A DNA stretch of 64,000 bases. It comes from Pseudoruegeria sp. HB172150 (lineage in GTDB: Bacteria > Pseudomonadota > Alphaproteobacteria > Rhodobacterales > Rhodobacteraceae). The notes beneath the pieces were generated by a model. It saw only the letters and a program-made list of their open reading frames with translations, did not search any database and was not told where the DNA came from. The stretch spans positions 362,119-426,118 of the forward strand of contig NZ_JAATNG010000003.1 in NCBI RefSeq assembly GCF_013184805.1, given 5' to 3'. Both the position numbers and the translations under genes were made by a program. Shown here one piece after another: positions 1 through 8,707 of this stretch (position 1 is its first letter; the number at the start of each line of letters is the position of its first letter).

Positions 1-352
1 CGGGCCGCGAGCGGCCCTCGTAGACCATCAGCACCGCCGCATCCATGATGCCGTCCGCCGTTGCCTCGAGCGTCAGGATTTCCCACAGCCTTGCCTGCGG
101 GTAGAGGCCGGTGTTGGCGCGGGCGTCGAGGAACCGGCATATCACGCGGCTGTCATAAATCGCTGGGCCATCGTCGCGTGTCAGGCAGGGGATCTTGCCC
201 AGCGGGTTCTGCGCGACCGGCATCTGTTCCGTCGCGAGGGGGTGGCCGATGGCGAAGACCGTCTCGACCTCGTCGAACTGGCCGGTTTCGCGGAGCACCA
301 CCTGCACCTTGCGGCAGAAGGGTGAGGCGGGGTTGTCGTAGAGCTGCATCAT
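1..352 (-). CDS. Glutathione S-transferase family protein (partial, cut by window edge)
   Basis: Translating the minus strand from ATG at 352 gives an open frame to the window edge. It starts with MMQLYDNPASPFCRKVQVVL, the N-terminal thioredoxin fold of a GST, with a Cys in the PASPFCRKV position where GSTs contact glutathione. Further on are NPLGKIPCL (the cis-Pro loop) and DSRVICRFLD (the Asp/Ser-containing glutathione gamma-glutamyl site). About 117 residues are visible and the helical C-terminal domain is missing. An AGGAGG motif lies 8 nt before the first of two tandem ATGs. It resembles the YibF/bacterial GST branch. The substrate cannot be told. Confidence 0.85.
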   Translation of the reverse strand, partial: MMQLYDNPASPFCRKVQVVLRETGQFDEVETVFAIGHPLATEQMPVAQNPLGKIPCLTRDDGPAIYDSRVICRFLDARANTGLYPQARLWEILTLEATADGIMDAAVLMVYEGRSRP

Positions 353-441
353 CGGCGGATCCTCCTGCCGCGGACCGTAGGGTCGCGGCGCAGGGATGTC
401 CATTGGCCGGGCGCCGTGTGGCGCCCGGCCGTTTGTATCGT

Positions 442-861
442 TTACTGCTGGATCGATTCCAGGTAGAGCGCCAGCGACAGTATTCGGCCGCGTGTCTCCA
501 GCACATCGCTGATGTCACCGGTCATCGGCGTCGATTCATCGGCCAGATTGGCCATGAACACGTCGCCGAAGGTCGGCATCGGCCCGCCATGGCCGCGCAG
601 CCCCGTCCGCCCGTCGATGATGTGGATCACGTCGAGCATCGGGAATGCGCCTTCATTTCCGGCCGCCAGCGCGGTCAGGTCCGGGACCTTTTCCGTCAGC
701 AGTTCGGTCAGCGGGCCATCGCCCTTGCCGGCCTCGCCGTGACAGGTTGCGCAATGCTGTGCGTAGAGCGCTGCGCCGTAGCCGGCATCTTCAGCCTTGG
801 CGGCAGTCGTACCTAACGCGATTCCGAGCATGGCTGTGGCAGCAATGATCCTTGGCTGCAT
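442..861 (-). CDS. Exported class I c-type cytochrome
   Basis: 139-aa protein beginning MQPRIIAATAM, a typical Sec signal peptide ending near AKAED, so it is periplasmic. The haem motif CATCH lies about 38 residues in (YAQHCATCHGEAGKGDGPL), and a likely distal Met ligand is in GPMPTFG. This is the single-haem cytochrome c fold with an electron-carrier role. The frame stays open to an ATG at 942, but the ATG at 861 is preceded by GGGAGGAG and starts directly at the signal peptide, so it was preferred. The partner oxidase or dehydrogenase is not in the window. Confidence 0.85.
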   Translation of the reverse strand: MQPRIIAATAMLGIALGTTAAKAEDAGYGAALYAQHCATCHGEAGKGDGPLTELLTEKVPDLTALAAGNEGAFPMLDVIHIIDGRTGLRGHGGPMPTFGDVFMANLADESTPMTGDISDVLETRGRILSLALYLESIQQ

Positions 862-970
862 TTGCTTTACTCCTCCCAACAGGAACATGCGCGTTTCCGT
901 AGGGGTATGCTGCTGGTGGCGCGGGAGGGTGCGCTTTGACATACATCATTGCGAATATGAAATGCGTGCG

Positions 971-1594
971 TTATTCGGCGGGCGGAGACTGCATCGCGGC
1001 CGCTAGGGCCGCGAGTTCTGCGCCGATGCCGTCGCGGGCGATGGCGTCAGCCGCGCGCAGGCGCACTTCTTCGTCCTTATTCTGGCCGAGTTTCCAAGTG
1101 CCGTCGATCTGGCTGACGCGGAACGTGAACGGCACGATCATGCGTAACAGGCGCTGCAGGACGTCTTCGGTCATCTTGGCGCTTTGCCAGACCGGTTTGG
1201 GGGCGAGCTGTATTTCGAATTGCTCCGACAGGCGGTCGAGCATCGGCAGGAGTTCTTCCTGCGGGCGGCGTTCCAGGGTGCCGCGCAGGTGGACCGCGAC
1301 GTAGTTCCAGGTCGGGACCTGATCGTCGATGCCGTACCAGTCGGGGGAAACGTAGCTATCGGGGCCCTGTACGGCGATGGCGGCAGATAGCGTTTCCCTG
1401 CAGGCGGTGGCGATGGGGTTGGAGCGGACGAGGTGCAGCTCTGCCTGCGAGCCATCTTCGTTCAGGACGAAGGGAATGTGCGAGAGCATCGGCGCGGGGT
1501 CGCCGTTGACGGCGAGGATGCCGAAGCCGCGGGTGTGCGCGAAGGCGATGTTCTGTGCGTCGTCCGCTTTCCGGAAAATCGGGTTCGGATGCAT
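971..1594 (-). CDS. FMN-binding negative transcriptional regulator family protein (PaiB-like)
   Basis: 207 aa. The start [19 protein letters not shown] and the segments SHIPFVLNEDG, SPDWYG and VPTWNYVAVHLRG are characteristic of the PaiB/FMN-binding split-barrel family. Family members bind FMN; the name comes from Bacillus PaiB, but most proteobacterial members have no proven regulatory role. The ATG overlaps the mtaB stop by one base (TGATG), so it is the third gene of a dapF-mtaB-paiB transcription unit and is probably translationally coupled. Family assignment is firm, function is not. Confidence 0.85.
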   Translation of the reverse strand: MHPNPIFRKADDAQNIAFAHTRGFGILAVNGDPAPMLSHIPFVLNEDGSQAELHLVRSNPIATACRETLSAAIAVQGPDSYVSPDWYGIDDQVPTWNYVAVHLRGTLERRPQEELLPMLDRLSEQFEIQLAPKPVWQSAKMTEDVLQRLLRMIVPFTFRVSQIDGTWKLGQNKDEEVRLRAADAIARDGIGAELAALAAAMQSPPAE

Positions 1595-2859
1595 CAGGCC
1601 GCGATCAGGCGGTTGCCGTCATGGCTAGCGATGCGGGTGCTCACGATCTGTCCCTCGGGCTGCGGTGCGGTGAAGGTGACCTCGGCGAACTGCGCGGTGC
1701 GGCCGAGGGTTGGGCTTTCCATCAGCACGGCATGATCCTGACCTACCTGCGCGGTGAGGTGCTTTGCGACGGCTTCGGTGCCGGCGGCGCGCAGGCGTGC
1801 AGCGCGGTTCTTGATCGCGGTGCCGTGGACCTGCGGCATGCGCGCGGCGGGGGTGCCTGGGCGCGGGGAATAGGGGAAAACGTGGAGCCAGGTCAGGCCG
1901 CAGTCCTCGACGAGTTTCAGAGAGTTCTCGAACATCACTTCGGTCTCGGTCGGGAAACCGGCGATGATGTCGGCGCCGAAGGTGATGTCGGGGCGTAGTG
2001 CGCGCGCCTCTTCGCAGAAACGGATCGCATCGTCGCGGAGGTGGCGGCGCTTCATCCGTTTCAGGATCATGTCGTCGCCGGCCTGCAGGGAAAGGTGCAG
2101 ATGCGGCATCAGCCGCGGTTCCTCGGCGATGGCGCGCATCAGGTTCTCGTCCGCCTCGATCGAGTCGATAGAGGAGATGCGCAGGCGCGGCAGGTCGGGG
2201 ACCAGTTTCAGGATCCGCATGACGAGATCGCCGAGGCGTGGTTCGCCCGGCAGGTCCTGACCCCAGGAGGTCAGGTCGACGCCGGTCAGCACCACTTCGT
2301 TATAGCCGCGCTCGACCAGCCGCCTGATCTGATCCACGGCGACCCCGGCGGGGACAGAGCGGGAATTGCCGCGGCCGAAGGGGATGATGCAGAAGGTGCA
2401 GCGATGGTCGCAGCCGTTCTGGATCTGGACGTAGGCGCGGGACCGGGTGCCGAAGCCGTCGATCAGGTGGCCGGCGGTTTCCGTCACCGACATGATGTCG
2501 TCGACCTGCACCGGTTCCGTCTGTCCGATCAGGTCGGGGGCGAGGCCGCGCCAGGTGGCGGGCTGCATCTTTTCCGCATTGCCGATGACATGGTCGACCT
2601 CTGCCATGGCGGCGAAGCTGTCGGGGTCGGTCTGCGCGGCGCAGCCGGTGACGATGACGCGGGCCGTCGGATTCTCGCGCCGGAGGCGGCGGATCTCCTG
2701 CCGGGCCTTGCGGACGGCTTCCTGCGTCACGGCGCAGGTATTGACGATGACGGCGTCGCCGACGCCGTGGGCAGCGGCGAGTTCTTTCATCGCCTCGGTC
2801 TCGTAGGCGTTCAGGCGGCAGCCGAGGGTTGTGAATTTGGGGGCGGCGCGGTCCATCAC
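1594..2859 (-). CDS. mtaB: tRNA t6A37 methylthiotransferase MtaB
   Basis: 421-aa radical-SAM methylthiotransferase that converts t6A37 to ms2t6A37 in tRNA. The N-terminal UPF0004 domain carries the three auxiliary-cluster cysteines (C14 in TLGCRLN, C42 in NTCAVT, C73 in TGCAAQ). The radical-SAM CxxxCxxC triad is at C150, C154 and C157 ([13 protein letters not shown]). A C-terminal TRAM-like segment follows. The start FTTLGCRLN, not the MiaB-type start, together with the length of about 420 points to MtaB rather than MiaB or RimO. The ATG overlaps the dapF stop as ATGA, indicating an operon. Confidence 0.93.
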   Translation of the reverse strand: MMDRAAPKFTTLGCRLNAYETEAMKELAAAHGVGDAVIVNTCAVTQEAVRKARQEIRRLRRENPTARVIVTGCAAQTDPDSFAAMAEVDHVIGNAEKMQPATWRGLAPDLIGQTEPVQVDDIMSVTETAGHLIDGFGTRSRAYVQIQNGCDHRCTFCIIPFGRGNSRSVPAGVAVDQIRRLVERGYNEVVLTGVDLTSWGQDLPGEPRLGDLVMRILKLVPDLPRLRISSIDSIEADENLMRAIAEEPRLMPHLHLSLQAGDDMILKRMKRRHLRDDAIRFCEEARALRPDITFGADIIAGFPTETEVMFENSLKLVEDCGLTWLHVFPYSPRPGTPAARMPQVHGTAIKNRAARLRAAGTEAVAKHLTAQVGQDHAVLMESPTLGRTAQFAEVTFTAPQPEGQIVSTRIASHDGNRLIAA

Positions 2860-3671
2860 ACCGTCTCCAGGAAGGCTTCGGTGAGGTGGCCCGAGAAAAC
2901 ATGGGCGGTGGGGCCGGTCATCCAGACGCCTTCTTCCTCCCAGTCGATATAGATGTCACCGCCGTCGAGGGTGATGGTTACGCTGTGCCCGGTCAGGCCG
3001 CGGCGCACGGCGGCCACGGCGACGGCGCAGGAGGACGAGCCGGAGGCCAGCGTAATGCCAGTGCCGCGCTCCCACACCCGCATGCGCAGGTGGTTGGGGC
3101 CGATCAGATGGGCGAACTGTACGTTGGTGCGTTCCGGGAAAAGCGGGTGATGCTCCAGTTCGGGGCCGCGCGTGGCGAGGTCGACAGCCTCGGCATCGTC
3201 CACGAAGAAGGTGCAGTGCGGATTGCCCATGCCGGTAGCGACGGGGTCGCCCTCTATCGGCAGCTGCAGGGTGTCGGTTTCCCGGGCGAGCGGGATGTCG
3301 GCCCAGTCCGTGATCGGTGCGCCCATGTTGACGCGAGTCATCCCAGCGCCGGCATCTTCGCAGTCCAGCATGCCGCGCTCGGTGCGCAGCATCAGCTTGT
3401 CGGTGCCGGTTTCCTGCATCAGAAACCGGGCGATGCAGCGGGTGGCGTTGCCGCAGGTGGCCGAGGGCGAGCCGTCGGCGTTGTAAAAGATCAGGCGCGC
3501 GTCGGCGTCGGGATCCGATTCGACGACCGCGAGCTGGTCGAAACCGACCCCGCGATGCCGGTCGCCAAGCCGCTCTGCCAGGGCTTTGGTCACGATGGGT
3601 CCGCCTTCGCGGCGATCTATCACCACGAAGTCGTTGCCCAGCCCGTGCATCTTGTGGAAGGCAAGGCCCAT
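2856..3671 (-). CDS. dapF: Diaminopimelate epimerase
   Basis: 271 aa. It interconverts LL- and meso-diaminopimelate in lysine and peptidoglycan synthesis. The two catalytic cysteines are visible: C73 in [10 protein letters not shown] and C215 in ASGSSSCAV, the usual acid/base pair. [12 protein letters not shown] near the N terminus and the MGNPHC segment are family signatures. The open frame extends seven codons upstream to an ATG at 3692. The ATG at 3671 was chosen because homologues start just before [11 protein letters not shown]. It is the first gene of the leftward dapF-mtaB-paiB unit and lies divergent from tRNA-Lys. Confidence 0.93.
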   Translation of the reverse strand: MGLAFHKMHGLGNDFVVIDRREGGPIVTKALAERLGDRHRGVGFDQLAVVESDPDADARLIFYNADGSPSATCGNATRCIARFLMQETGTDKLMLRTERGMLDCEDAGAGMTRVNMGAPITDWADIPLARETDTLQLPIEGDPVATGMGNPHCTFFVDDAEAVDLATRGPELEHHPLFPERTNVQFAHLIGPNHLRMRVWERGTGITLASGSSSCAVAVAAVRRGLTGHSVTITLDGGDIYIDWEEEGVWMTGPTAHVFSGHLTEAFLETV

Positions 3672-3758
3672 ATGTCCGCCCTGATCGCGCATGGCGCGGC
3701 ATATAGACCCCTGTGGATATGGAATCCAGTACCCGTGTTTTTCAGGGCGTTTTTGGCC

Positions 3759-3787
3759 TTGACCGGGCAGAGCGGTTTACCTAGGTA
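3759..3787 (+). promoter_or_regulatory. Candidate promoter of tRNA-Lys
   Basis: TTGACC (3759-3764), a 17-bp spacer, then TAGGTA (3782-3787), 12 bp before the tRNA 5' end. The -35 is near consensus and the -10 is weak. This is pattern matching only. Confidence 0.4.
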
Positions 3788-3799
3788 GGCGCCTCGAGT

Positions 3800-3875
3800 G
3801 GGCCGTTAGCTCAGTTGGTAGAGCAACTGACTTTTAATCAGTGGGTCGCAGGTTCGAATCCTGCACGGCTCACCA
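3800..3875 (+). tRNA. tRNA-Lys (anticodon TTT)
   Basis: 76 nt including the encoded CCA. The acceptor stem GGGCCGT pairs with ACGGCTC with one G-U pair. The D arm is TAGCTCAGTTGGTAGAGC, the anticodon loop CTTTTAA (anticodon TTT) sits between ACTGA and TCAGT, and the T arm contains GGTTCGAATCC. Its 3' half is the integration target of the adjacent element and is duplicated at 19102-19149. The left copy is the complete gene, so tRNA function is preserved after integration. Confidence 0.97.
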
Positions 3876-3877
3876 CT
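3830..3877 (+). repeat. attL: 48-bp direct repeat within tRNA-Lys
   Basis: Bases 3830-3877 (anticodon loop through CCA plus 2 nt) are identical to 19102-19149. Identity stops abruptly at both ends: the preceding base is G here and C there, the following base T here and G there. This is the expected core duplication left by tyrosine-recombinase integration into a tRNA 3' end. Confidence 0.95.
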
Positions 3878-3920
3878 TTATCAAAGCCTTAGGTGGAAGC
3901 GGCTAAGCCTTTCGCTTTTC

Positions 3921-3942
3921 TTGGCTACCACATGGCTACCAC
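3921..3942 (+). repeat. Arm-type integrase site, left (P' arm)
   Basis: 22 bp, TTGGCTACCACATGGCTACC followed by AC. Internally it is two tandem copies of TGGCTACCAC(A). The same 22-mer recurs near attR (18929-18950 and 18961-18982) with one to three changes. It lies 43 bp inside attL, a suitable distance for a P-arm site. Confidence 0.75.
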
Positions 3943-4631
3943 AGCGCCGGTCATGATGGCGAGCCATTGAAGGCCGCTTCCAGTCCATTCGCCTGCCATT
4001 CGCGCGGGCGTGGCGAGGGCCCTGTCGCGTGAAATTTCCACCTGTCCCAATCCCGTGAAACTTGAGATGGCATCCTGCGCGCCAGGCATCGAAATCCGAA
4101 GCTACAGAAATCGCTGTTACTTCTGTTACCTTGTTACCACTCTATGTAACTTATTGAATTTGCGTAACTTAATCGGGCCAAAATGGTAACAAAACCGGTA
4201 ACAGAGCTGGGCAACTCTGTTACCAGTAAGCCGCTGAAATCCATTGATAATCAACTTATGACCACGGCCGTTGAGGGTCATTTCCCCTCCAATGAGTGAT
4301 GTGATGTTGCCCCAGAAATCAGATCCCACTGAATGCTTTGGTCGCTTGAACCCGGTGCCCAGGCAAGCACGACGCACACGCTGTAGTTGCTAGGGATTGG
4401 GGCGCAACCGTTGCAACCGGCTAAATAGTTGCACCCCTCCAGAAAATGGCAGTCGAAAAATCGATATGCTCAGCGCGACCGTATACGCCCATCTCTCAGA
4501 AGGACCCGCGATCTATCGCACCAGACCCCGGTTCCAATCCGATCGGCACGCGCCGCCGGCTTCTCTCTGTTCGAGGCCTCGGGTTGAGTGTGTTGGACGC
4601 GACCCCGATTGGCGCGACCCCCTCCTGAGGA
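3943..4631. other. Left-end non-coding stretch of the element
   Basis: About 690 bp without a convincing gene. It holds the GGTAACA cluster (4115-4224) and an imperfect inverted repeat, GGGGCGCAAC (4399-4408) with GTTGCACCCC (4428-4437), that encloses a smaller GCAAC-C-GTTGC palindrome. The inverted repeat lies downstream of the leftward primase/ATPase genes and could end their transcript, but no T-run follows it. Short frames here on both strands lack ribosome sites and family features. Confidence 0.5.
4115..4224. repeat. Left GGTAACA/TGTTACC repeat cluster (candidate crr or ori)
   Basis: Within 110 bp there are five full or near-full copies of GGTAACA or its complement: TGTTACC at 4124, 4132 and 4218, and GGTAACA at 4185 and 4197. 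Three shorter copies (TGTTAC at 4115, GTAAC at 4146 and 4164) also occur, in both orientations. A second cluster is at 17474-17582. P4 alpha protein is known to bind GGTGAACA-type repeats at its ori and crr, so an analogous replication role is inferred. The 83-codon minus-strand frame across this cluster (4126-4377) is more likely spurious. Confidence 0.65.
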
Positions 4632-4832
4632 CTAGGGGCGCGGGGAGTGCTTTTCGAACGCTTCGCGTTCGGCCTCTTTGCGGCTCAGTCCGCCTTCGTA
4701 CTGCATGATCGCTGCACGCTCTTCGGCGAGGTCAAGCGCCAGATCTTGTTCTGTCTGGCGCAACCGATCAGGCAAGTATCGGAGGCGCTCCCAGTCCGGC
4801 GTTCCGCGCCGATTACGCATCTCCGTCTCCAT
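4632..4832 (-). CDS. Small hypothetical protein downstream of the DUF927 gene
   Basis: 66 aa, METEMRNRRGTPDWERLRYL..., highly charged and helical, with no signal peptide or recognised domain. Its ATG lies inside the last codons of the DUF927 gene (about 20-bp overlap), which suggests coupled translation as the last gene of the leftward replication operon. A second in-frame ATG four codons on is possible. Function unknown. Confidence 0.55.
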   Translation of the reverse strand: METEMRNRRGTPDWERLRYLPDRLRQTEQDLALDLAEERAAIMQYEGGLSRKEAEREAFEKHSPRP

Positions 4833-6642
4833 CCGCCATCACGGCCGTGAAGTTCAGCTCGTAGAGCCGCTTCGTGGTCTTTTCGCTTGGGACCTTGAAG
4901 CCCTTGTTCAATGCGGATTTGGTCTCACCCTTCTCTTCGACGTCCTGCCGGACGATCACGCCGATCTCGGCAAGCCCTTCGAGGACTGAGCGCCGATCGA
5001 GACCGTTGAGCAGTTCGCTTATTCCCGACGCGTGAAGATAATAGACCGGCGGACGATCGGGCTGATCGTCGTCCTCACGCCGCACGTAACCCAGAGTGTT
5101 CATGCGGAGGACAGTACGCGGATCCCGTTGCCAGGGTAGGAACCTGCTATGGCCGTCGACTTCAATAGCGCGCCGGATTCGAAGACGGGCGTCCGATACC
5201 TCGCTTGACCCGAGCCCCCCCCGCTCGGCAATCCAATCGTTAAAGCACCGGTGCACTGCGCTGAGCGCTTCCCCCTCTTCCCATCCCGTGATTCCGAGAC
5301 CTGTGGCCAATTCCCCCGCGGCCGCGACAAGTGCGAAGCGGTCCGCGACGCGGCTGACTTGTCCGGCCGCGTCGGCAGGGAGAATACTGCGCTTATATTC
5401 GTGGCGCATCTTCGCGAGCTCTTCCCTTGCTTTCGGGAGGTCCGAAACAACGGAGGCGATCAGGGCGCGCGCGGCGGTGCCGTAGCACCGCGTAGAAGCG
5501 GCCTTTAGTTCCTGGGCAAAGGCACCCGGGTCAGATGCACCGTGCAGCTGCTCGAAAAGCCCCAACCCCGCGCCGGCGTCCGCACGAAGATCAATGACCC
5601 TAACTTCCATGCCGGCCGCAATCCTTGCTCCGCTTTCGCTGATCTTGTCCGAGAGGCCCATCTCGCCACTTGATAGAAACAGGAGTCGCCACTCGTGGCT
5701 TTTCCTCGCTTGCCCTTCGCGTCCAGCGCGTGCTTTGCCGACCCCGTTGGCAAGCATATAAGCGGCGGCACCGGCCGATTTCGACTCGATCTGGGATATC
5801 TCGTCCAGGCACAGAAGTGCGTCGTCATGGGTCGCACACAATGCCTCAAGGGCGTTGTCTGTGGTCCGCCAGCTCTGGACATATCCACGGGCACCACCTC
5901 CGCCCCAGACCGACCCTGCAACCGTCAGCGTAGTTGACTTGCCTGACGACGACCCGCCTCGAAAGTGGAAGCCGCCACCTTCATCGGCGGTCAGGTTTAG
6001 CAATGGGGCAGCGAAGCCGGCCGATACAGCGAGCACCAGGCGGGAATTGCCTGCGGCCTTGGACGAAACTTGCTCGCGCCACTCTTCCAATGTCCCCGCC
6101 GTGTTGAGCGAGTGGTCAAGTCTGTCAGTGCTCTGCAAGATGACCCGTTCTGGGTTGCTCTCGGCCGACAGCGTTTCATCTGGAAGAACGAAGGATCTGT
6201 CGTGCCAGCCGATTGAGGAGACGCAACGAACGCGTTCTAGTGGTTCCGCTGTGAGGATGTACTCTATCACCCATTGGCGCCACTTGCGTCCGACAGTCGG
6301 GACCGGTTCCATGCCAAGCCGGAGGAGCTCAGCAAAAATCGCTTCACCGCTGCTGGCTAGCAGCGCGGCCGGCATGGCCCAAACATGGCTTCGACCATCG
6401 CAATCGATGACCTCGAGGAGGCGCCCATGGTCCTCGCCATCCGCATTGCGGGTGCGGGCAAGGATGTTCACTTCGGAGACAAATGCCACCCAACGCTTGC
6501 TCGAACTCTCGTCTTCGAGTTCTCGCCAAACCTGTCCGTATTCAACTTTGAACCGACCGTGTTTCGTCCGCCGCTTTGATTTGGCTTTCGCTTCGGCTGT
6601 CGCCTCTTCGACCATCTCCGCGATCTTTTTGGAACTGCTCAT
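4813..6642 (-). CDS. DUF927-family replicative ATPase/helicase-like protein
   Basis: 609 aa. A Lys/Arg-rich N terminus is followed from about residue 130 by a DUF927 region (SSIGWHDRSFVLPDETL). The Walker A is GGSSSGKSTTL (about 229-238) and the Walker B ALLCLDEISQ (about 275-283). DUF927 proteins are found beside phage and plasmid primases and are thought to be helicase-like replication ATPases. The upstream primase overlaps it by 101 bp in a different frame, and AAGGGG precedes its ATG by 5 nt. Primase plus DUF927 ATPase would be a two-protein counterpart of the fused P4 alpha protein. That role is inference. Confidence 0.82.
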   Translation of the reverse strand: MSSSKKIAEMVEEATAEAKAKSKRRTKHGRFKVEYGQVWRELEDESSSKRWVAFVSEVNILARTRNADGEDHGRLLEVIDCDGRSHVWAMPAALLASSGEAIFAELLRLGMEPVPTVGRKWRQWVIEYILTAEPLERVRCVSSIGWHDRSFVLPDETLSAESNPERVILQSTDRLDHSLNTAGTLEEWREQVSSKAAGNSRLVLAVSAGFAAPLLNLTADEGGGFHFRGGSSSGKSTTLTVAGSVWGGGGARGYVQSWRTTDNALEALCATHDDALLCLDEISQIESKSAGAAAYMLANGVGKARAGREGQARKSHEWRLLFLSSGEMGLSDKISESGARIAAGMEVRVIDLRADAGAGLGLFEQLHGASDPGAFAQELKAASTRCYGTAARALIASVVSDLPKAREELAKMRHEYKRSILPADAAGQVSRVADRFALVAAAGELATGLGITGWEEGEALSAVHRCFNDWIAERGGLGSSEVSDARLRIRRAIEVDGHSRFLPWQRDPRTVLRMNTLGYVRREDDDQPDRPPVYYLHASGISELLNGLDRRSVLEGLAEIGVIVRQDVEEKGETKSALNKGFKVPSEKTTKRLYELNFTAVMADGDGDA

Positions 6643-7537
6643 CGTCGCCCCTTAGTAGGTCATTGAAATCGGTGCCTGGCTCGTGAGGCTGGATGATCGA
6701 GACGGCCCGACCTTCGGCTTCAAAGTGTTCGCCAGCGCTTTGCGCCGCTGCCATGCCTGCGTCATCATGGTCGGCCGCAATGATCACCACCTCGGCCACC
6801 GGTGGTGGCGGGAGTACAAGAGCCTTCAGCCCCGAGGTCGACAGGGTTGCCCAGACCGTCATGCGTGAAGCCAGGGAAATCGACAGCGAGGTTTCGATGC
6901 CTTCAGCCAAAGCGATCACCGGTGCATTCGGTCCAAACCGCACCGCACCACCCGACGAGGGCCCAAGCATCATTTTAGCGGGTTTCACGTCGGCCTTTCC
7001 CGAGCCGTCATCGCGCAGGAAGGTCCGGTGGATCCCGAGCGCCTCACCATTCGAGCCTCGGATCTGCGCGAGCATCGCGGGCAAATGACGGCCACTCAGG
7101 CCGTGCAGGGCGCTTGGGTGAAACCGAAGCGTTCTGTTCATTTTCCCAAATTTGAGACCCACAATCCCACGGCTTTCGAGATAGGTTTGCGCGATCGTTC
7201 CGCCGCAGCTAATACCGGCCTCGAAGAGCTCGTGTGAGGCGCGCAGACGAGTGGCATGACGCTTCCGCTCAGCCTCCCGCTTCCGCCGCTGTTCCGCCGG
7301 GTCAAATCGTTCCTGATTGCCCGTTCTCTTTTCGGCAATACCGCGGCGCTGCAGTTCGGCCAGCGCGTCACAGCCCCGCTTGTGGCAATGGACCAACAAT
7401 CGGCCCTGGCTATCGGTCAGTGAGAGTGCCCGCTGATCCTGCCGACCCTCCGGCTGACAAACCGGGCAAGGTGCCGATCCCGAACCTCCACGCCAAACTC
7501 CGCCGAGAGCACGGGTAATGCGCTCCGCTTCGCTCAT
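6542..7537 (-). CDS. CHC2 zinc-finger / Toprim primase
   Basis: 331 aa. The N-terminal zinc ribbon is CPVC (C24, C27) with HCHKRGC (C51, C56), as in phage primases. A C-terminal Toprim domain has ALAEGIETSLS (acidic metal site, about 208-218) and IIAADHDDAG (DxD, about 247-256). The intervening region (GISCGGTIAQTYLESRG, FHPSALHGLSGRHLPAM) matches the Toprim-associated segment of phage/plasmid primases. It likely primes replication of the element. AAGGG precedes the ATG by about 8 nt. The 3' end overlaps the DUF927 gene by 101 bp. Confidence 0.85.
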   Translation of the reverse strand: MSEAERITRALGGVWRGGSGSAPCPVCQPEGRQDQRALSLTDSQGRLLVHCHKRGCDALAELQRRGIAEKRTGNQERFDPAEQRRKREAERKRHATRLRASHELFEAGISCGGTIAQTYLESRGIVGLKFGKMNRTLRFHPSALHGLSGRHLPAMLAQIRGSNGEALGIHRTFLRDDGSGKADVKPAKMMLGPSSGGAVRFGPNAPVIALAEGIETSLSISLASRMTVWATLSTSGLKALVLPPPPVAEVVIIAADHDDAGMAAAQSAGEHFEAEGRAVSIIQPHEPGTDFNDLLRGDDEQFQKDRGDGRRGDSRSESQIKAADETRSVQS

Positions 7538-7568
7538 TGCTTTGCCCTTCGAGCTTGAACAGGGTCAC

Positions 7569-7793
7569 TCATTCGGGGAGATCCTGCGAAGTCGATAGAA
7601 CCCGGTGACTTTCGATCCATTCACGAAGATCGCAGACCTTGTACTTTACTGAGCGATTGAGCCGGATCATGGGAGGCCCATCGCCACGCACGGCAGATAT
7701 TTCAAGAAAGCGTCGGGAAATGCCAAAGTGATCCTCAACCTCAGTCCGAGTCAGAAGCCGATCCGCCGAGAGAACCGCGTTTGCCTGTGTCAT
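7569..7793 (-). CDS. AlpA-like HTH protein (excisionase/regulator) 1
   Basis: 74 aa. LLTRTEVEDHFGISRRFLEI followed by VKYKVCDLREWIESH is the winged-helix MerR/AlpA/excisionase fold: a recognition helix after the HFGIS turn and the typical YK..DL..WIE wing and terminal helix. AAGGA lies 9 nt before the ATG. In P4-type elements the AlpA-like Vis protein regulates early genes and directs excision. It sits 31 bp upstream of the primase gene on the same strand and probably controls or is co-transcribed with it. A second AlpA-like protein is at 15707-16225. Confidence 0.8.
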   Translation of the reverse strand: MTQANAVLSADRLLTRTEVEDHFGISRRFLEISAVRGDGPPMIRLNRSVKYKVCDLREWIESHRVLSTSQDLPE

Positions 7794-7952
7794 GTTTTGT
7801 CATCCTTTTGCGGTGAAACGCGCATTGATGCTTCCCGCATAGACGGCTGACCGGTTGCAGTCGCTTCCGATTAATCCTGAGATTTCGCCGAACCGGCGTT
7901 GCACCGCCTGCGAGATTGCAGGTGACGCAACGCCAATCCCGCCGAGAAAAAT

Positions 7953-8333
7953 TCAGGTTCCGCCGAGCGCATTCAGCGCCGAGGCAAGTGCCTCTTCGTG
8001 TCCGGCGTACGTGAATTCGCCTGCCGACTCTTCTAGTATGTAGCCGATTTGAGCTGCGGCACCCTTGATCGTTCGGGCCGGGGTTCGTTTGAGTTCATTT
8101 TCGAGGAAAGTCAGACGACTCCAAATCTTGTCACTCTCCGGAGTTGGATGTCCGGTCAGGCCGATCGCGTCATTGTAGCGCATGCGCGTGTCACGCCATT
8201 CCGCGAGCCATTCGCTGTGGGGATCGCTGACCGCCATCGCCGGTGTTCTAGCGAATGCAAGGAAAGCGATCGAGGAGTTCAGCGTAGGGAAAAATGCCAG
8301 AAGGGCGCGACGGGTGAAGCTGATTTTTGTCAT
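7953..8333 (-). CDS. Small exported hypothetical protein (paralogue B)
   Basis: 126 aa, MTKISFTRRALLAFFPTLNS...: a twin-arginine-like SFTRRALL followed by a hydrophobic stretch ending near AMAVSD, so export is likely. The mature part is helical (EWLAEWRDTRMRYNDA, RLTFLENELKRTPARTIKG). The ATG at 8333 lies just after the upstream gene's TGA; an in-frame TTG at 8339 is less likely. It shares layout and several positions with the neighbouring 8336-8707 protein (signal, EW motif, then E......PA......A). Function unknown. Confidence 0.65.
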   Translation of the reverse strand: MTKISFTRRALLAFFPTLNSSIAFLAFARTPAMAVSDPHSEWLAEWRDTRMRYNDAIGLTGHPTPESDKIWSRLTFLENELKRTPARTIKGAAAQIGYILEESAGEFTYAGHEEALASALNALGGT

Positions 8334-8335
8334 AG

Positions 8336-8707
8336 TCAATCCGCCGCAGCCATATGCACTTCGGGCCCTTGACCGAGCATGGTGGTCACCTCCGTCCAGA
8401 ATAGCGCGTGTTCGGAGCCTTCCGGCAACCCGAGATAGCCCCAGCTAGTCCAGGCTACGACCTTGGCCAATACATCGCGGCCGTCTTGGGCGGGCATTTC
8501 CATCATCTCACTAGCGATGGCGCACATCGAGTCGAACAGACGATCACATTCGTCCTCAGGAACGCCGCTCGTGGCATCCCTAAGCCGCTGCCATTCGCCA
8601 AAGCTGCGCATAATTGGGCTCGGAGACTCCGCCGCCGAGGGCAGCGCCTGGAACGCCAGTGCTGCGCCCGAGGCGGGCAATGCAGCCAGAAGCGCACGAC
8701 GGGCCAT
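8336..8707 (-). CDS. Small exported hypothetical protein (paralogue A)
   Basis: 123 aa from ATG 8707: MARRALLAALPASGAALAF, a short Arg-Arg hydrophobic signal with an SAAES cleavage-like end. The mature helical domain contains SFGEWQRLRDATSG and ASEMMEMPAQDGRDVLAKVV. The frame is open to an ATG at 8824, but that extension has no signal-like or conserved character. It appears to be an ancient duplicate of the following gene, to which it is tightly linked. Small proteins with such a signal occur in Rhodobacteraceae mobile elements. Function unknown. Confidence 0.6.
   Translation of the reverse strand: MARRALLAALPASGAALAFQALPSAAESPSPIMRSFGEWQRLRDATSGVPEDECDRLFDSMCAIASEMMEMPAQDGRDVLAKVVAWTSWGYLGLPEGSEHALFWTEVTTMLGQGPEVHMAAAD

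Noticed and set aside
4126..4377. 83-aa minus-strand frame at the left end of the element
   Set aside because: It runs through the GGTAACA repeat cluster and has no domain or ribosome site.
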